Below, one piece after another: positions 24,370 through 34,679 of a stretch of DNA of 64,000 nt. The first letter of the stretch is position 1; each line of letters opens with the position of its first letter. The position numbers and the translations under genes were made by a program. The notes beneath the pieces were generated by a model that worked only from the letters and a program-made list of their open reading frames with translations, searched no databases and was not told the DNA's origin. The stretch is from Candidatus Nitrosothermus koennekei (lineage in GTDB: Archaea; Thermoproteota; Nitrososphaeria; Nitrososphaerales; Nitrosocaldaceae), in assembly GCA_013538715.1 (NCBI GenBank), contig JACAFH010000006.1, positions 41,414-105,413 on the forward strand, in the 5' to 3' direction.

Positions 24370-27183
24370 TTAATTAGTATCTATATTATATGCTCTAGAA
24401 ATTAACTCCATAGTAAGATTAACATCTCTACCACTTCCTTCTTCCATTTGTAACTTACATGATTCTCCAGTAGTATATATGCTCTTCTCATCCTTGATTG
24501 TATAAAATAACTCCTTTCCTATACTCATAGAAAGATCATAATTATCTTTGATAAATGAGTATGAACCTCCAGTTCCACAACAACCCTTCTCGATTATATG
24601 ATACCTTAGAGAGGGTATTCTATCTAATAACATCTTAACATATCTATCAATTCCTAATACTAAAGTATGACAGTGAAAGTGTAATCCTATATCTTCATCT
24701 ATAGCATTAAACTTATTATCAAATTTAGTAAGGAATTGATGAATATCTATAGTATTCTCTCCTACTAATCTACTTTTATAATTATCTATCACATTTAGAT
24801 ACTCCATCTTCAATGCTAAAGTAGCACTTGGCGAGAATGTTATTATAGGAATACCTTTACTCGCATATTGGTATAAACTATCTATATTGTATGCTGCTAT
24901 CTCCTTTCCTTTCTCTATAGCACCTTCTAATAATGCAGGTAAACCAGAAGATAGTTGTTTTGGAAGATGCATACCATAACCATGTTTCTCTAATATCTTT
25001 GCTATCTTTAATCCTAGATATGGGTTATTATAGTTTATGTATGTATCATAAAAGAATACTATATAATTATCATAAATCTTTCCCCTTGTATACTCTTCAT
25101 ACATTTCTCTAAATCTCTTCCTATAGAATCTAGGAATTCTCTTCCGTGCATCTATATTTGTATATAGTTCCATACTCTTTCTAAATAATTTATTATTCAT
25201 TAATTTATTTGAAATAAAATCTAATCGTGAACATAACTCTGCATATTTATCAATCTCTACAAAATATTTGTAGCCTTTAGGTAAACCTTTAGACTTTACA
25301 TACCTAGCTCTAATCTCTGACATTATCTTCCCAACATTAACATTTGAAGGACACTCATAAAGACAAGTTTTACACTCTATGCAATATTTATAGATAAGTT
25401 CTTTGAATCTATCATCATACTCTACTGCTTCTTCTCCTAACCTTAATAACCATCTAAGAACATTATTTCTGCCTCTACAACTTGCATGTTCTATATTAAG
25501 TCCCTTATACACTGGACACATTCTACTCTTATAATTGAGTTCTCTACAAGCACCACATCCATGACAAAGTTCTACTTCTCTAGCATAATCTAACTCTCTA
25601 GCATAACCACTTATCTCTTTGTATTTATCATTCCTAATATTCCAATTTAATATACTCTTACTATCTCTATGCATCCTAAGATTGTTAAGAAATATACTCT
25701 TACTAATTATCTTCTTATCTTTATTAAATATATATGCTGGATCAAAGAGATCCTTTATCTTAACAAATAATGAATAGATTTCCTCTCCATAAATATTCTT
25801 TATGAACTCTGATCTAGCAAGACCATCACCATGCTCTGCTGATATGATTCCGTTTAGATTAATTATACTCTCAATCATATCGTTCACAAACATGCTAGAT
25901 GCATAAATCTGCTCTTTTTTACTTAAATCTACCAATGGCCTAACATGAAGATTTCCATCCCCAGCATGACCATATATGATATAATCTAGAGAGTATTTAT
26001 TACAGATATCTTTTACATTATTTATTAATTTTGATAGATTAGATGGATCAACTACTGGATCTTCCATGAGAGCTATAGGCTTTTTATCATTATCTCTGAT
26101 CTTCATCGTATAAGCAAGAGCATTCTTTCTAATATTCCATATCTTATCTATTTCATCTTTTTCTAAAGAATATTCTATATACTCATAATTAATCTTCTGT
26201 TCAAGCAACAGCTTGATCTTCTCATCTATATACTCATCAAATTCAACAAACAATAATGCATTTATATTAGCACTTATCTTAGCAAACTCTTTATTTGATG
26301 TCCTAGCAAGATCAATCACACTCTTATCTATTAATTCTAATGCAGAAGGCTTTAACGCTAATATATTATTTACATTCAATACAGCATCTAATGTATCTTT
26401 AAATCCTAAAAGGAACAATACTCTTTTAGATGGAATATCTCTTATCTTTAATTTTGCTTTCGTAACTATCCCTAATGTTCCTTCTGAACCGACAAATATC
26501 TTTGGAACATCTATTATATCACCTTTAATAATACGATCTATCCTATATCCACAAGAGTTTTTACTAACCTTTGGAAATTTGGAATTTATGAGTTCCATAT
26601 TTGGTTTAAGTAATTCAAGTAGACGCTTTGCTATCTTACCTTCTTTAGAATCATCTATCTCATCAACTTTTATAGGTTTTGCATTTATGATACTTCCATC
26701 AGCTAGTACAACCTCTAACTCAAGAACATAATCTATCATGCTTCCATACTTTACTGTATGAGCACCAGATGCATTAGTACCAATCATTCCACCGATAGTG
26801 CAAAAGTTCGAACTAGATGGATCTGGTGGAAGAAATTTATTATACTTGCTTAATATCTTATCAAGCATTCCTTTATATAAACCTGGTTGAGCATATACAT
26901 GCTTATCTTCTACATATACTTCATTCATATATCTACTAAAATCTAGTATTATGCCATCACCTATAGCCTGTCCAGCAAGTCCACTTCCTCCTCCTCTTGC
27001 AATTACTTGTATATTATGTTCTTTAGCGAAGTTTATTGTAGCAATAACATCTTCTACATCTTTTGGCAAAACTATGCATTTAGGTAATATCTCATAGGAA
27101 CTAGCATCGCTAGCATATGCAAATCTATTTAAATCGTCATATAATACATCACCATGTATCCTCTTCTCTAGTTCATCAAACAT
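24370..27183 (-). CDS. FAD-linked oxidase fused to Fe-S and CCG domains (D-lactate/glycolate dehydrogenase type)
   Basis: 937 residues. Order: FAD-binding-4 domain (VLPKDVEDVIATINFAKE; ARGGGSGLAGQAIGDGIILD; PDPSSSNFCTIGGMIGTNASG, quoted in pieces), FAD-oxidase C-terminal domain (DYIIYGHAGDGNLHVRPL; AEHGDGLARSEF), then two Fe-S motifs (CHGCGACRELNYKSRMCP; CIECKTCLYECP) and a heterodisulfide-reductase-type CCG region (EKGCCGTGGSYS). It merges GlcD/Dld- and GlpC-like parts, like bacterial YdiJ. It would oxidise a 2-hydroxy acid and pass electrons to quinone or another carrier. The substrate is open. Confidence 0.92.
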   Translation of the reverse strand: MFDELEKRIHGDVLYDDLNRFAYASDASSYEILPKCIVLPKDVEDVIATINFAKEHNIQVIARGGGSGLAGQAIGDGIILDFSRYMNEVYVEDKHVYAQPGLYKGMLDKILSKYNKFLPPDPSSSNFCTIGGMIGTNASGAHTVKYGSMIDYVLELEVVLADGSIINAKPIKVDEIDDSKEGKIAKRLLELLKPNMELINSKFPKVSKNSCGYRIDRIIKGDIIDVPKIFVGSEGTLGIVTKAKLKIRDIPSKRVLFLLGFKDTLDAVLNVNNILALKPSALELIDKSVIDLARTSNKEFAKISANINALLFVEFDEYIDEKIKLLLEQKINYEYIEYSLEKDEIDKIWNIRKNALAYTMKIRDNDKKPIALMEDPVVDPSNLSKLINNVKDICNKYSLDYIIYGHAGDGNLHVRPLVDLSKKEQIYASSMFVNDMIESIINLNGIISAEHGDGLARSEFIKNIYGEEIYSLFVKIKDLFDPAYIFNKDKKIISKSIFLNNLRMHRDSKSILNWNIRNDKYKEISGYARELDYAREVELCHGCGACRELNYKSRMCPVYKGLNIEHASCRGRNNVLRWLLRLGEEAVEYDDRFKELIYKYCIECKTCLYECPSNVNVGKIMSEIRARYVKSKGLPKGYKYFVEIDKYAELCSRLDFISNKLMNNKLFRKSMELYTNIDARKRIPRFYRKRFREMYEEYTRGKIYDNYIVFFYDTYINYNNPYLGLKIAKILEKHGYGMHLPKQLSSGLPALLEGAIEKGKEIAAYNIDSLYQYASKGIPIITFSPSATLALKMEYLNVIDNYKSRLVGENTIDIHQFLTKFDNKFNAIDEDIGLHFHCHTLVLGIDRYVKMLLDRIPSLRYHIIEKGCCGTGGSYSFIKDNYDLSMSIGKELFYTIKDEKSIYTTGESCKLQMEEGSGRDVNLTMELISRAYNIDTN

Positions 27184-27208
27184 AAAATAAGATTTGACAT
27201 TAATTAAC

Positions 27209-29563
27209 TTAAACTTTCTTCTTTCTTAATATTGAGAATACTATACTTATTAATGCTGGTAGAAGTAGCAAATACTTTATATCTATTGGTATCTTTTGTA
27301 TATACGAAGATAATAAATACCTTATATCAGTAGGTTCCTTACTAACTTCCATACTATCTATAGTCTCATTCATAAGTTCATTTTCTACTTTATTATTAAT
27401 AATATTTAAAACAAGAGTTTTACTCCTTTCTATGCCATTATATTTTACATTGGCAACAAATTTATGTTCTCCTTCTTCAGTTATTAGATACTTAGCCTTT
27501 GCTGTACCATTATAAGTAAGAATATCATATTCAATAGGTAAACCTTTGGTATTATTCCATCTTACTTCTGCATTGTTTATAGGATAACCTTTATATGACA
27601 TATTTAGTGTTATAATTAAATACTCATTTAGTATAGCGTTATTGTTAGTTAAGAAGAGATCTATTGAATCATCTATAACCTCTACGCTCTTATTTATAGG
27701 TTCCAATCCATCAACAAAGAATATAATATCACTCTTTCCAGTTTCATTGTAAGTCTCTATAGGGAAGATTGTATAATGCTTATCTTGTGGTATAGTAACT
27801 ATGTTTGGTAGATTTAGAATTTTATTTGAAGTATATATACGTATTTTTATATCATTAATAGAGTTAACAGGATAACCTTTACTATCTATCAGCTCTACAC
27901 TAGCTAACCCTTTAGTGCTATTTATCATAACCTCATCCATGATAATCTTTAAAGTGGGTTCATCTTCTTCAAGTATTTTCATAGTAGATGACGCCTTGTA
28001 ATTAGATTTTACAGTCTCAAATTTTATAGTTGCATCTCCCTTATCTAATGCCAATACATCTAATAATATAATAGCATCTCCTCTTCTTATGGAAGAAGAT
28101 TCTACTGCTAGATTGTTAGTTGAAGATGTAAGTACATTAAGATTATTTGGAGCATATGATGCAATTCCATTGTTATCCTTAAAGTATATTGCATATGGGA
28201 AGTTCATTCCTACTACTACATTATTTACTAAACTTTCTGTTACCATAGATACATTCTCATGACCATAAAGTGATATCTCACTTTCATAACTATCAACTTC
28301 ACTTCCAAAGATCTCTATACTAGTAGAACCAGCAAGATAACCTGTATTTGCACTTATTAGTGATGAAGAATGTGGTTTCTCTATTACTAAATCCTTAATA
28401 TCAATCATCTTACTACTAATATTAATACTTATATCATGCTGAGGTATCACAGGTTTAGCATTATCTAAAGTAAACTCTCCTTCGCTCCTCATTAATTGAA
28501 CCACTCCTATAACTTTCTCTTTTCCATCTGCTATGATATGTATATCAGGTGCAAAAAAGACTGGTGTTGAGATTTTACTTATATTCATAATATCATCTCT
28601 AATAGCCTCACGTAGTTCAATATTTACAGTATTAGATATCATCCTATCATATACAGCATAAATCTCTATACAATCATCACATGCCTCATCACTATTTATA
28701 GTTAATTTGGTAACACCAAAACTCTCTCCTTTTTTGATAAAAAGTGGTGACTTGAGTATTTTATTATTTAAACTCTCTAACTCAATATACATATCATTAC
28801 TAGCATATATAGGCTTACCATCTGAGTCTTGCAACTGAACAAACGCATATATTGTTTGACCACTTACAGCAGGTGCTATATTTGGCACTACATCTAGCTT
28901 TAGATTTAGATCAGAATATCCATTTATTGTTATACTTGATTCTGCTGTAAGTTCATTATACATTGCCTTTATAATAACTTCTCCATAATTATTAATAGTA
29001 AAATGCTTTATAGTAAAATATTCTCCCTTCTTTAGTATAGCATCGTCTATTGATACTATATTAGGATTTGAAGATGATAATCTTATTATATAATCCTTAT
29101 CAGCCTTGATAGGTATCCCTTTTTGATTGAGCAGTTGAAGTGATATATATCCTTCTTTAGGCCCTATGTATGATAACGATGACGGTAAGATCTTCATATC
29201 TAATTTTGTTGGTATATCAAGACTTTCATATACTTGTAAAGTCTTTGAGATTGGGCTTCCTGTCTTAGGTATTACTGTTATAGTAGCATTACCACTTGAT
29301 AAGATATGTAGATCCGCTAGAATCTTATTACTAACATTCCTTATAGTATCTTCACGAATACGTATAACTTCTTTGTTTGATGAGAATATTTCTTCTATTT
29401 CAGGAGCAAATGGCATATTATTATATTCAATTATTAATACAGCATCACTATTACTAATAAGCGTAGATGGCATAGTTGTTATATACAACTCTTCTTCACC
29501 ATTGACTTGTAGAGTTAATATACTTGCTATCATAATACCTAATATTACATTCTGATATTTCAT
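27209..29563 (-). CDS. Large cell-surface protein with immunoglobulin-like repeats
   Basis: 784 residues. Signal peptide (about 1-22), then about seven beta-sandwich units of roughly 90-110 residues. Each has a recurring pattern of GxP/V-xA-D-I-x-I-x-L/I, SSNxxI/V and a 'K-G' strand end (for example RLSSSNPNIVSIDDAILKKG and NVLTSSTNNLAVESSSIRRG, which align). A late coil, a C-terminal transmembrane helix (about 757-777) and RKKKV tail anchor it. The gene is divergent from archaellin across 93 bp. It may be an S-layer-associated or adhesion protein. Confidence 0.8.
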   Translation of the reverse strand: MKYQNVILGIMIASILTLQVNGEEELYITTMPSTLISNSDAVLIIEYNNMPFAPEIEEIFSSNKEVIRIREDTIRNVSNKILADLHILSSGNATITVIPKTGSPISKTLQVYESLDIPTKLDMKILPSSLSYIGPKEGYISLQLLNQKGIPIKADKDYIIRLSSSNPNIVSIDDAILKKGEYFTIKHFTINNYGEVIIKAMYNELTAESSITINGYSDLNLKLDVVPNIAPAVSGQTIYAFVQLQDSDGKPIYASNDMYIELESLNNKILKSPLFIKKGESFGVTKLTINSDEACDDCIEIYAVYDRMISNTVNIELREAIRDDIMNISKISTPVFFAPDIHIIADGKEKVIGVVQLMRSEGEFTLDNAKPVIPQHDISINISSKMIDIKDLVIEKPHSSSLISANTGYLAGSTSIEIFGSEVDSYESEISLYGHENVSMVTESLVNNVVVGMNFPYAIYFKDNNGIASYAPNNLNVLTSSTNNLAVESSSIRRGDAIILLDVLALDKGDATIKFETVKSNYKASSTMKILEEDEPTLKIIMDEVMINSTKGLASVELIDSKGYPVNSINDIKIRIYTSNKILNLPNIVTIPQDKHYTIFPIETYNETGKSDIIFFVDGLEPINKSVEVIDDSIDLFLTNNNAILNEYLIITLNMSYKGYPINNAEVRWNNTKGLPIEYDILTYNGTAKAKYLITEEGEHKFVANVKYNGIERSKTLVLNIINNKVENELMNETIDSMEVSKEPTDIRYLLSSYIQKIPIDIKYLLLLPALISIVFSILRKKKV

Positions 29564-29598
29564 ACATAAGATAGATTAGAGTAAAGAGATTAATTCAA

Positions 29599-29620
29599 GT
29601 ATGTAACAAATATTACATAC
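29599..29620. promoter_or_regulatory. Inverted repeat upstream of the archaellum operon (candidate operator)
   Basis: GTATGTAA, 6 nt (caaata), TTACATAC. Both 8-bp arms match perfectly. It lies 36 bp before the archaellin ATG and in the only gap between archaellin and the divergent surface-protein gene, where a dimeric regulator could control either or both. Confidence 0.55.
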
Positions 29621-29656
29621 CAATATTTTCATAAGCAAAAAGAGAACCGATTCATA

Positions 29657-30322
29657 ATGCATAATATAACTCCAAACAATAGAAAGAGAGGGATCTTAGG
29701 TATAGAATCAGCAATTGTAATGATTGCATTTGTAGTAGTTGCAGCAGCATTAGCATTTGTAGTACTTAATGCCGGTTTCGGAACTACTCAGCAAGCAAAG
29801 ACTACAATATCATCTGGATTGGAAGAGGCAAGTAGTGCTTTAGAGATTGCTGGTAAAGTAGTAGGTAATGCAAGTACTGGTTCGTCTCCAAAGTTAATAT
29901 CTATTACAATACCATTAAAGGTATCTGGTGGATCAGGTTCAGTAAATGTTGAGAAGAATTTAACTTCTGTAAGATACATTAGCACTGGCACTACTAACAT
30001 AAGCTATGATAATATATATAATGGAACATTATCAAGCACAACATATACAAATTTTACAAATGCATTTAATGCTGCGAAGTCTAGCGTATGTTCAGGTTAT
30101 GCTACAAAGAGCTGTGCATTTATTTGGTGGTCAAGCCAGAGAAATACAAATAATATAATAGATCCAGGTGAGAGTGCAGCACTAACAATAATATTAAGAC
30201 CAAACGATAGATCGCCAGCATTAGATGAAATAAAAGCAGAGATTGTAGTAGCAAAGGGTGCAATTCTAACAGTAGAGAGACAAGTACCAACTCTAACTAC
30301 ACAAATAGTTGATATGGAGTAA
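29657..30322 (+). CDS. arlB: Archaellin (archaellum filament protein)
   Basis: 221 residues. The class III signal peptide NRKRG|ILGIESAIVMIAFVV is cut after the Gly by prepilin peptidase, leaving a hydrophobic helix (AFVVVAAALAFVVLNAG) that builds the filament core. The outer part is Ser/Thr/Asn-rich with N-x-S/T sequons and ends in PALDEIKAEIVVAKGAILTVERQVP, a typical archaellin C-terminal strand region. First of a plus-strand archaellum operon. No prepilin peptidase gene is in this window. Confidence 0.95.
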   Translation: MHNITPNNRKRGILGIESAIVMIAFVVVAAALAFVVLNAGFGTTQQAKTTISSGLEEASSALEIAGKVVGNASTGSSPKLISITIPLKVSGGSGSVNVEKNLTSVRYISTGTTNISYDNIYNGTLSSTTYTNFTNAFNAAKSSVCSGYATKSCAFIWWSSQRNTNNIIDPGESAALTIILRPNDRSPALDEIKAEIVVAKGAILTVERQVPTLTTQIVDME

Positions 30323-30328
30323 ATCTAT

Positions 30329-31333
30329 ATGCACATACATTTTTTCCCTATCGTTATAAATAAAATTACAATTATAGGTATATCTATCTCTCTATATTTA
30401 TACTTCATATATACATTTTTCCCCACTTATTTATATGACCCCTTAACATTATTCATCCTAACTATTGGAGTAACATCATATATATTACTCACAAAGATAA
30501 AAAAGACTAACACTCATCAAATTGCAGTTCAACAAAATATAATTAGTGATAGCCAGAATAACGATACTAAATTACAAGATGTAACTCCTCAAACATCCGT
30601 TGCTATTGATGAATCATTGATACAAACTATTATAGAACAGAAACTATCCACATTTATAACAGAGTTTAATAAAACAAAGCAACAATTAGATGATTCACTA
30701 AATATGATAAAGAGTACTAGAGGGGAGATAGATGAATTAAAGAAGATAACAAGTGAATTAAAGAGTGCTTTTGATACTACATTAGTTGATCTAAAAGCAT
30801 TTCAGACAGAGATATCAAATCCACTAAATTTTATGCGAAAATATTTTGAGAGTATAGATATAAAGAGTTTTTCTGATCCTTTACTTCCGCTACAAAATGA
30901 GAAGATCAACAATGTAAAGGTAGAGGCTAATATAAATGATACAAAACAAGGAATAAAGAAGATAGATAACATAGATGAAGTAAAAAGAGATAATAGCGAA
31001 GTAAATAAGATAGTTAATGAGTTAAATGATGTAGCATCTAATAGTAATATATCATTAACTGAGATAATGAATTTAATATTAAATATTGGAGAGTCTATTG
31101 ATGTATTTGGTAATTATTATCATGATGTTCTGATCACTCAATCTAAGATCTTAGGACTTAATAAGGAACAATTAGAATTGCTCTATAGTATTACTGATAT
31201 ATTAACTAAATCAAAGAGATCTGCTAATGAATATGTAATATCTCTTTATAAATTAGCAAATAGTATGGGAATAAAAGATGAGAATATGGATCGCATATAT
31301 GCTAAACTAAAGAAAGATAAAAGGGCGAGATGA
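30329..31333 (+). CDS. Archaellum motor-associated membrane coiled-coil protein (ArlCDE/ArlX-like)
   Basis: 334 residues. Two N-terminal membrane segments (about 9-31 and 40-55) are followed by a long coiled coil (about 100-170) and a C-terminal helical domain (about 210-334) with LTEIMNLILNIGESIDVFGNYY and TDILTKSKRSANEYVISLYKLA, which resembles the ArlD/E domain. It lies where ArlC, D, E or crenarchaeal ArlX occur. Membrane anchorage is ArlX-like and the C-terminus ArlE-like, so it may do both jobs. Likely part of the ring that receives signals or holds the motor. A T-rich run just inside the start could also terminate archaellin mRNA. Confidence 0.75.
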   Translation: MHIHFFPIVINKITIIGISISLYLYFIYTFFPTYLYDPLTLFILTIGVTSYILLTKIKKTNTHQIAVQQNIISDSQNNDTKLQDVTPQTSVAIDESLIQTIIEQKLSTFITEFNKTKQQLDDSLNMIKSTRGEIDELKKITSELKSAFDTTLVDLKAFQTEISNPLNFMRKYFESIDIKSFSDPLLPLQNEKINNVKVEANINDTKQGIKKIDNIDEVKRDNSEVNKIVNELNDVASNSNISLTEIMNLILNIGESIDVFGNYYHDVLITQSKILGLNKEQLELLYSITDILTKSKRSANEYVISLYKLANSMGIKDENMDRIYAKLKKDKRAR

Positions 31334-31798
31334 TTGGTCTCTATAGTCTTTAGTGAGAGTATAATACTTATCTCATCAATTATTCTTGCAACTGCATTTA
31401 CTGGTATAATATTATCAAAGACTGGAACTTTAGAGTCTATGGTATCATCTGCAACCTCAATGCAAAGATCTAACATACTTACCGATATAAAGATAATATA
31501 CGTTACAAACACAACATCTTCAACAGTTGTAGCATGGGTTAAGAATGTTGGGAAGCAACCTATAGTTGATATAGATGCAGTAGATATCTACTTTGGACCA
31601 ATAAAATCTGTTAATATGATACCTTACAATAATGGAGGTTCTCCAACATGGATTTATGAAGATACTAGTACATGGGATATAATGGAGACTAAAAAGATAA
31701 TAATAAGCTATGGCTCTTCATTAAGCAATACTACGTATATGCTTAGTATAGCAACTCCTAACGGCATAACTGATGAGTATATATTCTCTCCACCGTGA
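31334..31798 (+). CDS. arlG: Archaellum stator protein ArlG
   Basis: 154 residues. N-terminal hydrophobic helix (about 6-29) followed by an outer beta-sandwich (DIKIIYVTNTTSSTVVAWVKNVG, GPTW region) typical of ArlG, a pseudoperiplasmic stator that partners ArlF. It starts with TTG directly after the previous stop. Order G-F-H-I-J is the usual archaellum arrangement. Confidence 0.85.
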   Translation: MVSIVFSESIILISSIILATAFTGIILSKTGTLESMVSSATSMQRSNILTDIKIIYVTNTTSSTVVAWVKNVGKQPIVDIDAVDIYFGPIKSVNMIPYNNGGSPTWIYEDTSTWDIMETKKIIISYGSSLSNTTYMLSIATPNGITDEYIFSPP

Positions 31799-31804
31799 TA
31801 AAAT

Positions 31805-32320
31805 ATGGGGTTAAGTATAGTTATTGCTGGTTCAATAATTATAACTACATTACTGATCTCATCTATTACTACAATTAACTCAATTAACGATATGTTTGAG
31901 ATGAGCATGATAAATAACTATAGTATAAAATTAAACAATGAGAAGAGTGATACAAACATAACGATATCATCAATTCAAGCAAATAGTAATAACAATCTTG
32001 TAACTCTATCCTTAAATAATAATGGCACATCTAAATTATGGGATTATAATCATTTTGATCTGATCATTACTTATGATGCTAATATCTCTAACAATAAAAT
32101 TAGAGTTACAGAGTATATGATATACTCAACAGTGCTTAGTAATGGTAGATGGACATTATCTATAACAGATGATATAGCAGATCCTAATATATTAAATCCT
32201 AATGAGACAGCTGTTATTAATGCAAGATTATCTAATGTTATATATCCCAATGGGAAGATAATAGTTGCCATCTCTACAAATAACGGAGTAATATTTACTA
32301 TAGGTAGAGTGGTTGTATGA
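31805..32320 (+). CDS. arlF: Archaellum stator protein ArlF
   Basis: 171 residues with one N-terminal transmembrane helix (about 2-24) and an outer beta-sandwich domain (ANSNNNLVTLSLNNNGTSKLWDY; LNPNETAVINARLSN). ArlF binds the S-layer and anchors the rotating filament. The last 4 bp overlap arlH (ATGA). Confidence 0.85.
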   Translation: MGLSIVIAGSIIITTLLISSITTINSINDMFEMSMINNYSIKLNNEKSDTNITISSIQANSNNNLVTLSLNNNGTSKLWDYNHFDLIITYDANISNNKIRVTEYMIYSTVLSNGRWTLSITDDIADPNILNPNETAVINARLSNVIYPNGKIIVAISTNNGVIFTIGRVVV

Positions 32321-33018
32321 TAAAGATAATCTCAACTGGTAATGAAGAAGTGGATAGACAGCTAGGAGGAGGTTTACCAATACCCTCTCTAATATTAATA
32401 GAAGGTGATCATGGTTCTGGTAAGAGTGTAGTAACAGCACAATTTATGCATGGTTTATTAAAAGATAATATGAAGATACTATTAATTAGTGAGAATAGTA
32501 TAAAAGAGTATATCAATAAAATGAAGACTATACAATATGATTTTGCTTTACATTTCCTTAATAACAGATTATCTATTCTTCCATTGCATGTATATGGTGT
32601 AAAATGGTCAAAGGAGCAATCAAAGTTTCTATTGCCAGTAATTGGTCGATATATTAGCGTTAATAGTAGTAGATTTGATGTAATAGTAATAGATTCATTC
32701 TCACTCTTGACCATGTATGCAAGTAATGAAAGCATCTTGGATTTTCTCAGTAGATGTAAGCATATGGTATCTAATAATAAGACGCTAATCATAACTATCC
32801 ATAATAGATCATTGATGGATGATATAGCAACAAGAGTTAGATCTGCATCTGATTGCTATATAAGATTAAAGTCTGTTAATGTTGCTGGAAGGGATGTCAA
32901 ATCTATGGAGATAGTAAAATTGGTAGGCGCACAGTCAAAAGTTACGTCTCAATTTGCATTTGAGATAGACCCATCATTTGGGATAAAGATAGTACCAATA
33001 GCGATGGCAAATGCGTGA
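32317..33018 (+). CDS. arlH: Archaellum regulatory ATPase-like protein ArlH
   Basis: 233 residues, KaiC/RecA fold. Walker A GDHGSGKS at about residue 29, Walker B FDVIVIDSFSLL at about 121. ArlH binds ATP and pairs with ArlI; its nucleotide state controls assembly and rotation. Overlaps arlF and arlI by 4 bp each. Confidence 0.95.
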   Translation: MIKIISTGNEEVDRQLGGGLPIPSLILIEGDHGSGKSVVTAQFMHGLLKDNMKILLISENSIKEYINKMKTIQYDFALHFLNNRLSILPLHVYGVKWSKEQSKFLLPVIGRYISVNSSRFDVIVIDSFSLLTMYASNESILDFLSRCKHMVSNNKTLIITIHNRSLMDDIATRVRSASDCYIRLKSVNVAGRDVKSMEIVKLVGAQSKVTSQFAFEIDPSFGIKIVPIAMANA

Positions 33019-34679
33019 TAACAATGCATATAACAGATAAAAAATTATTAGAAAAGATTAAACAGATACCATATCTTAATGATTATCTAGAGAACTTCAC
33101 ATTAAAAGGTTATGAATTACCAACATTTTATGAAAAGTTGGATGGTAATTTAAGGTTTGTGAAGAAGCCAAATATACTATACCAGATAAACGATCATGTT
33201 CTTATCCATATAAATGGTTTAGAAGAGAGTGCTGATGGTTATATGTCTTATAACATAATAGAACCGCCTTTACCAGATTTTAGGGTTATGGAGGCTGTTG
33301 AAAGTATATTTGCTACTTATGCAGGTAGTATTAAACCGCCTAGTGAATATCAAGAACGTTTTGTAGTTCTTGAGGAGTTCTTAGAGAGAGTATGTATAAA
33401 GAGTGATACGGAAGTTGACTATAGTAAAGTAAAAGCAATAAAGAATAAAGTATTAGTAAATACTAAAGATTATGAATATATAAAATATTATTTTATGCGT
33501 AGAAAGATTGGTTTAAGCCTGTTAGAACCATTTCTTACAGATCCATATCTAGAGGATATATCAATAGTTGGAACTGGGAATGTATTTGTAGTTCATAAGA
33601 TATTTGGACCATTGAGATCATCTACTTGGCTTACAAATGAAGAGATAGAAGAGCTGATGATAAGTATGTCTGAACAGTTTGGGAAGACTATCTCACACGC
33701 TAGACCAGTAGTAGATGCTACGTTACCAGAGGGTTCAAGAATAAATATAGTATTTGGTAAGGATATAAGTAAGAAAGGTACTAACGCTACAATAAGAAGA
33801 TTTGCTAATGTACCATTATCTATAACTCAAATAGTTTTATCAAATACATTAGATGCTAGAGAAGCAGCATACATGTGGATGATGCTTAATGAAGGTATGA
33901 GCATATTTATTTGTGGGGAGACAGCGTCTGGAAAAACAACAACTATGATGGCGTTATGTGCGTTTATATCACCTACATGGAAGATAGTAACTATAGAGGA
34001 TACGCCAGAGATAACATTGCCTCATCCAAACTGGGTTAGTGAGGTTACAAGAAATACTGGGAATCCTGAATCAAGTGTAACTATGTTTGATCTATTAAAG
34101 GCAGCATTAAGACAAAGACCTAACTATATAATAGTTGGAGAGATAAGAGGTGCAGAAGGCAATATAGCATTTCAAGCAATGCAGACTGGACATCCAGTTA
34201 TAAGCACATTTCATGCCGCAAGTGTATCTAGTTTATTACAAAGATTAACATCAGAACCAATAAACGTGCCAAAGACTCATGCTGAAAACTTGAACATAGC
34301 ATTATTTCAAGGTGCGGTGCAAGGCAAGCAAGGTAAGATAGTTAGAAGAGTTTTATCAATAAATGAGATAATAGGTTATGATCCAGCATCAGATAGTGTG
34401 ATGTTCATTCCAGTATTTAATTGGGATCCTGGAAGTGATCGAGCACTTTATAGAGGTAAAGGAAGTAGTGCATTATTTGCTACTAAACTCTTAACTAAGA
34501 GAGGATTATCAAGAGATGACGAAGTTCTATTATATGAAGAGTTAGAGACAAGAGCAAATATAATCAAGTATTGGATAGATAATAAACTCTTTAATTATTA
34601 TGATGTTTATACTCAAATAACGAAGGTTATGCAGGTAGGTTTGAACAATTATGTAGAAAGGATAGGAATTAAGAGATGA
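33015..34679 (+). CDS. arlI: Archaellum motor ATPase ArlI
   Basis: 554 residues, GspE/VirB11 superfamily. Walker A GETASGKTT at about 305, Asp box TIEDTPEI, Walker B YIIVGEIRG and His box MQTGHPVISTFHA are complete. It powers both filament growth and rotation. Conserved N-terminal EPFLTDPYLEDISI segment is present. Starts in coupling with arlH. Confidence 0.97.
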   Translation: MITMHITDKKLLEKIKQIPYLNDYLENFTLKGYELPTFYEKLDGNLRFVKKPNILYQINDHVLIHINGLEESADGYMSYNIIEPPLPDFRVMEAVESIFATYAGSIKPPSEYQERFVVLEEFLERVCIKSDTEVDYSKVKAIKNKVLVNTKDYEYIKYYFMRRKIGLSLLEPFLTDPYLEDISIVGTGNVFVVHKIFGPLRSSTWLTNEEIEELMISMSEQFGKTISHARPVVDATLPEGSRINIVFGKDISKKGTNATIRRFANVPLSITQIVLSNTLDAREAAYMWMMLNEGMSIFICGETASGKTTTMMALCAFISPTWKIVTIEDTPEITLPHPNWVSEVTRNTGNPESSVTMFDLLKAALRQRPNYIIVGEIRGAEGNIAFQAMQTGHPVISTFHAASVSSLLQRLTSEPINVPKTHAENLNIALFQGAVQGKQGKIVRRVLSINEIIGYDPASDSVMFIPVFNWDPGSDRALYRGKGSSALFATKLLTKRGLSRDDEVLLYEELETRANIIKYWIDNKLFNYYDVYTQITKVMQVGLNNYVERIGIKR

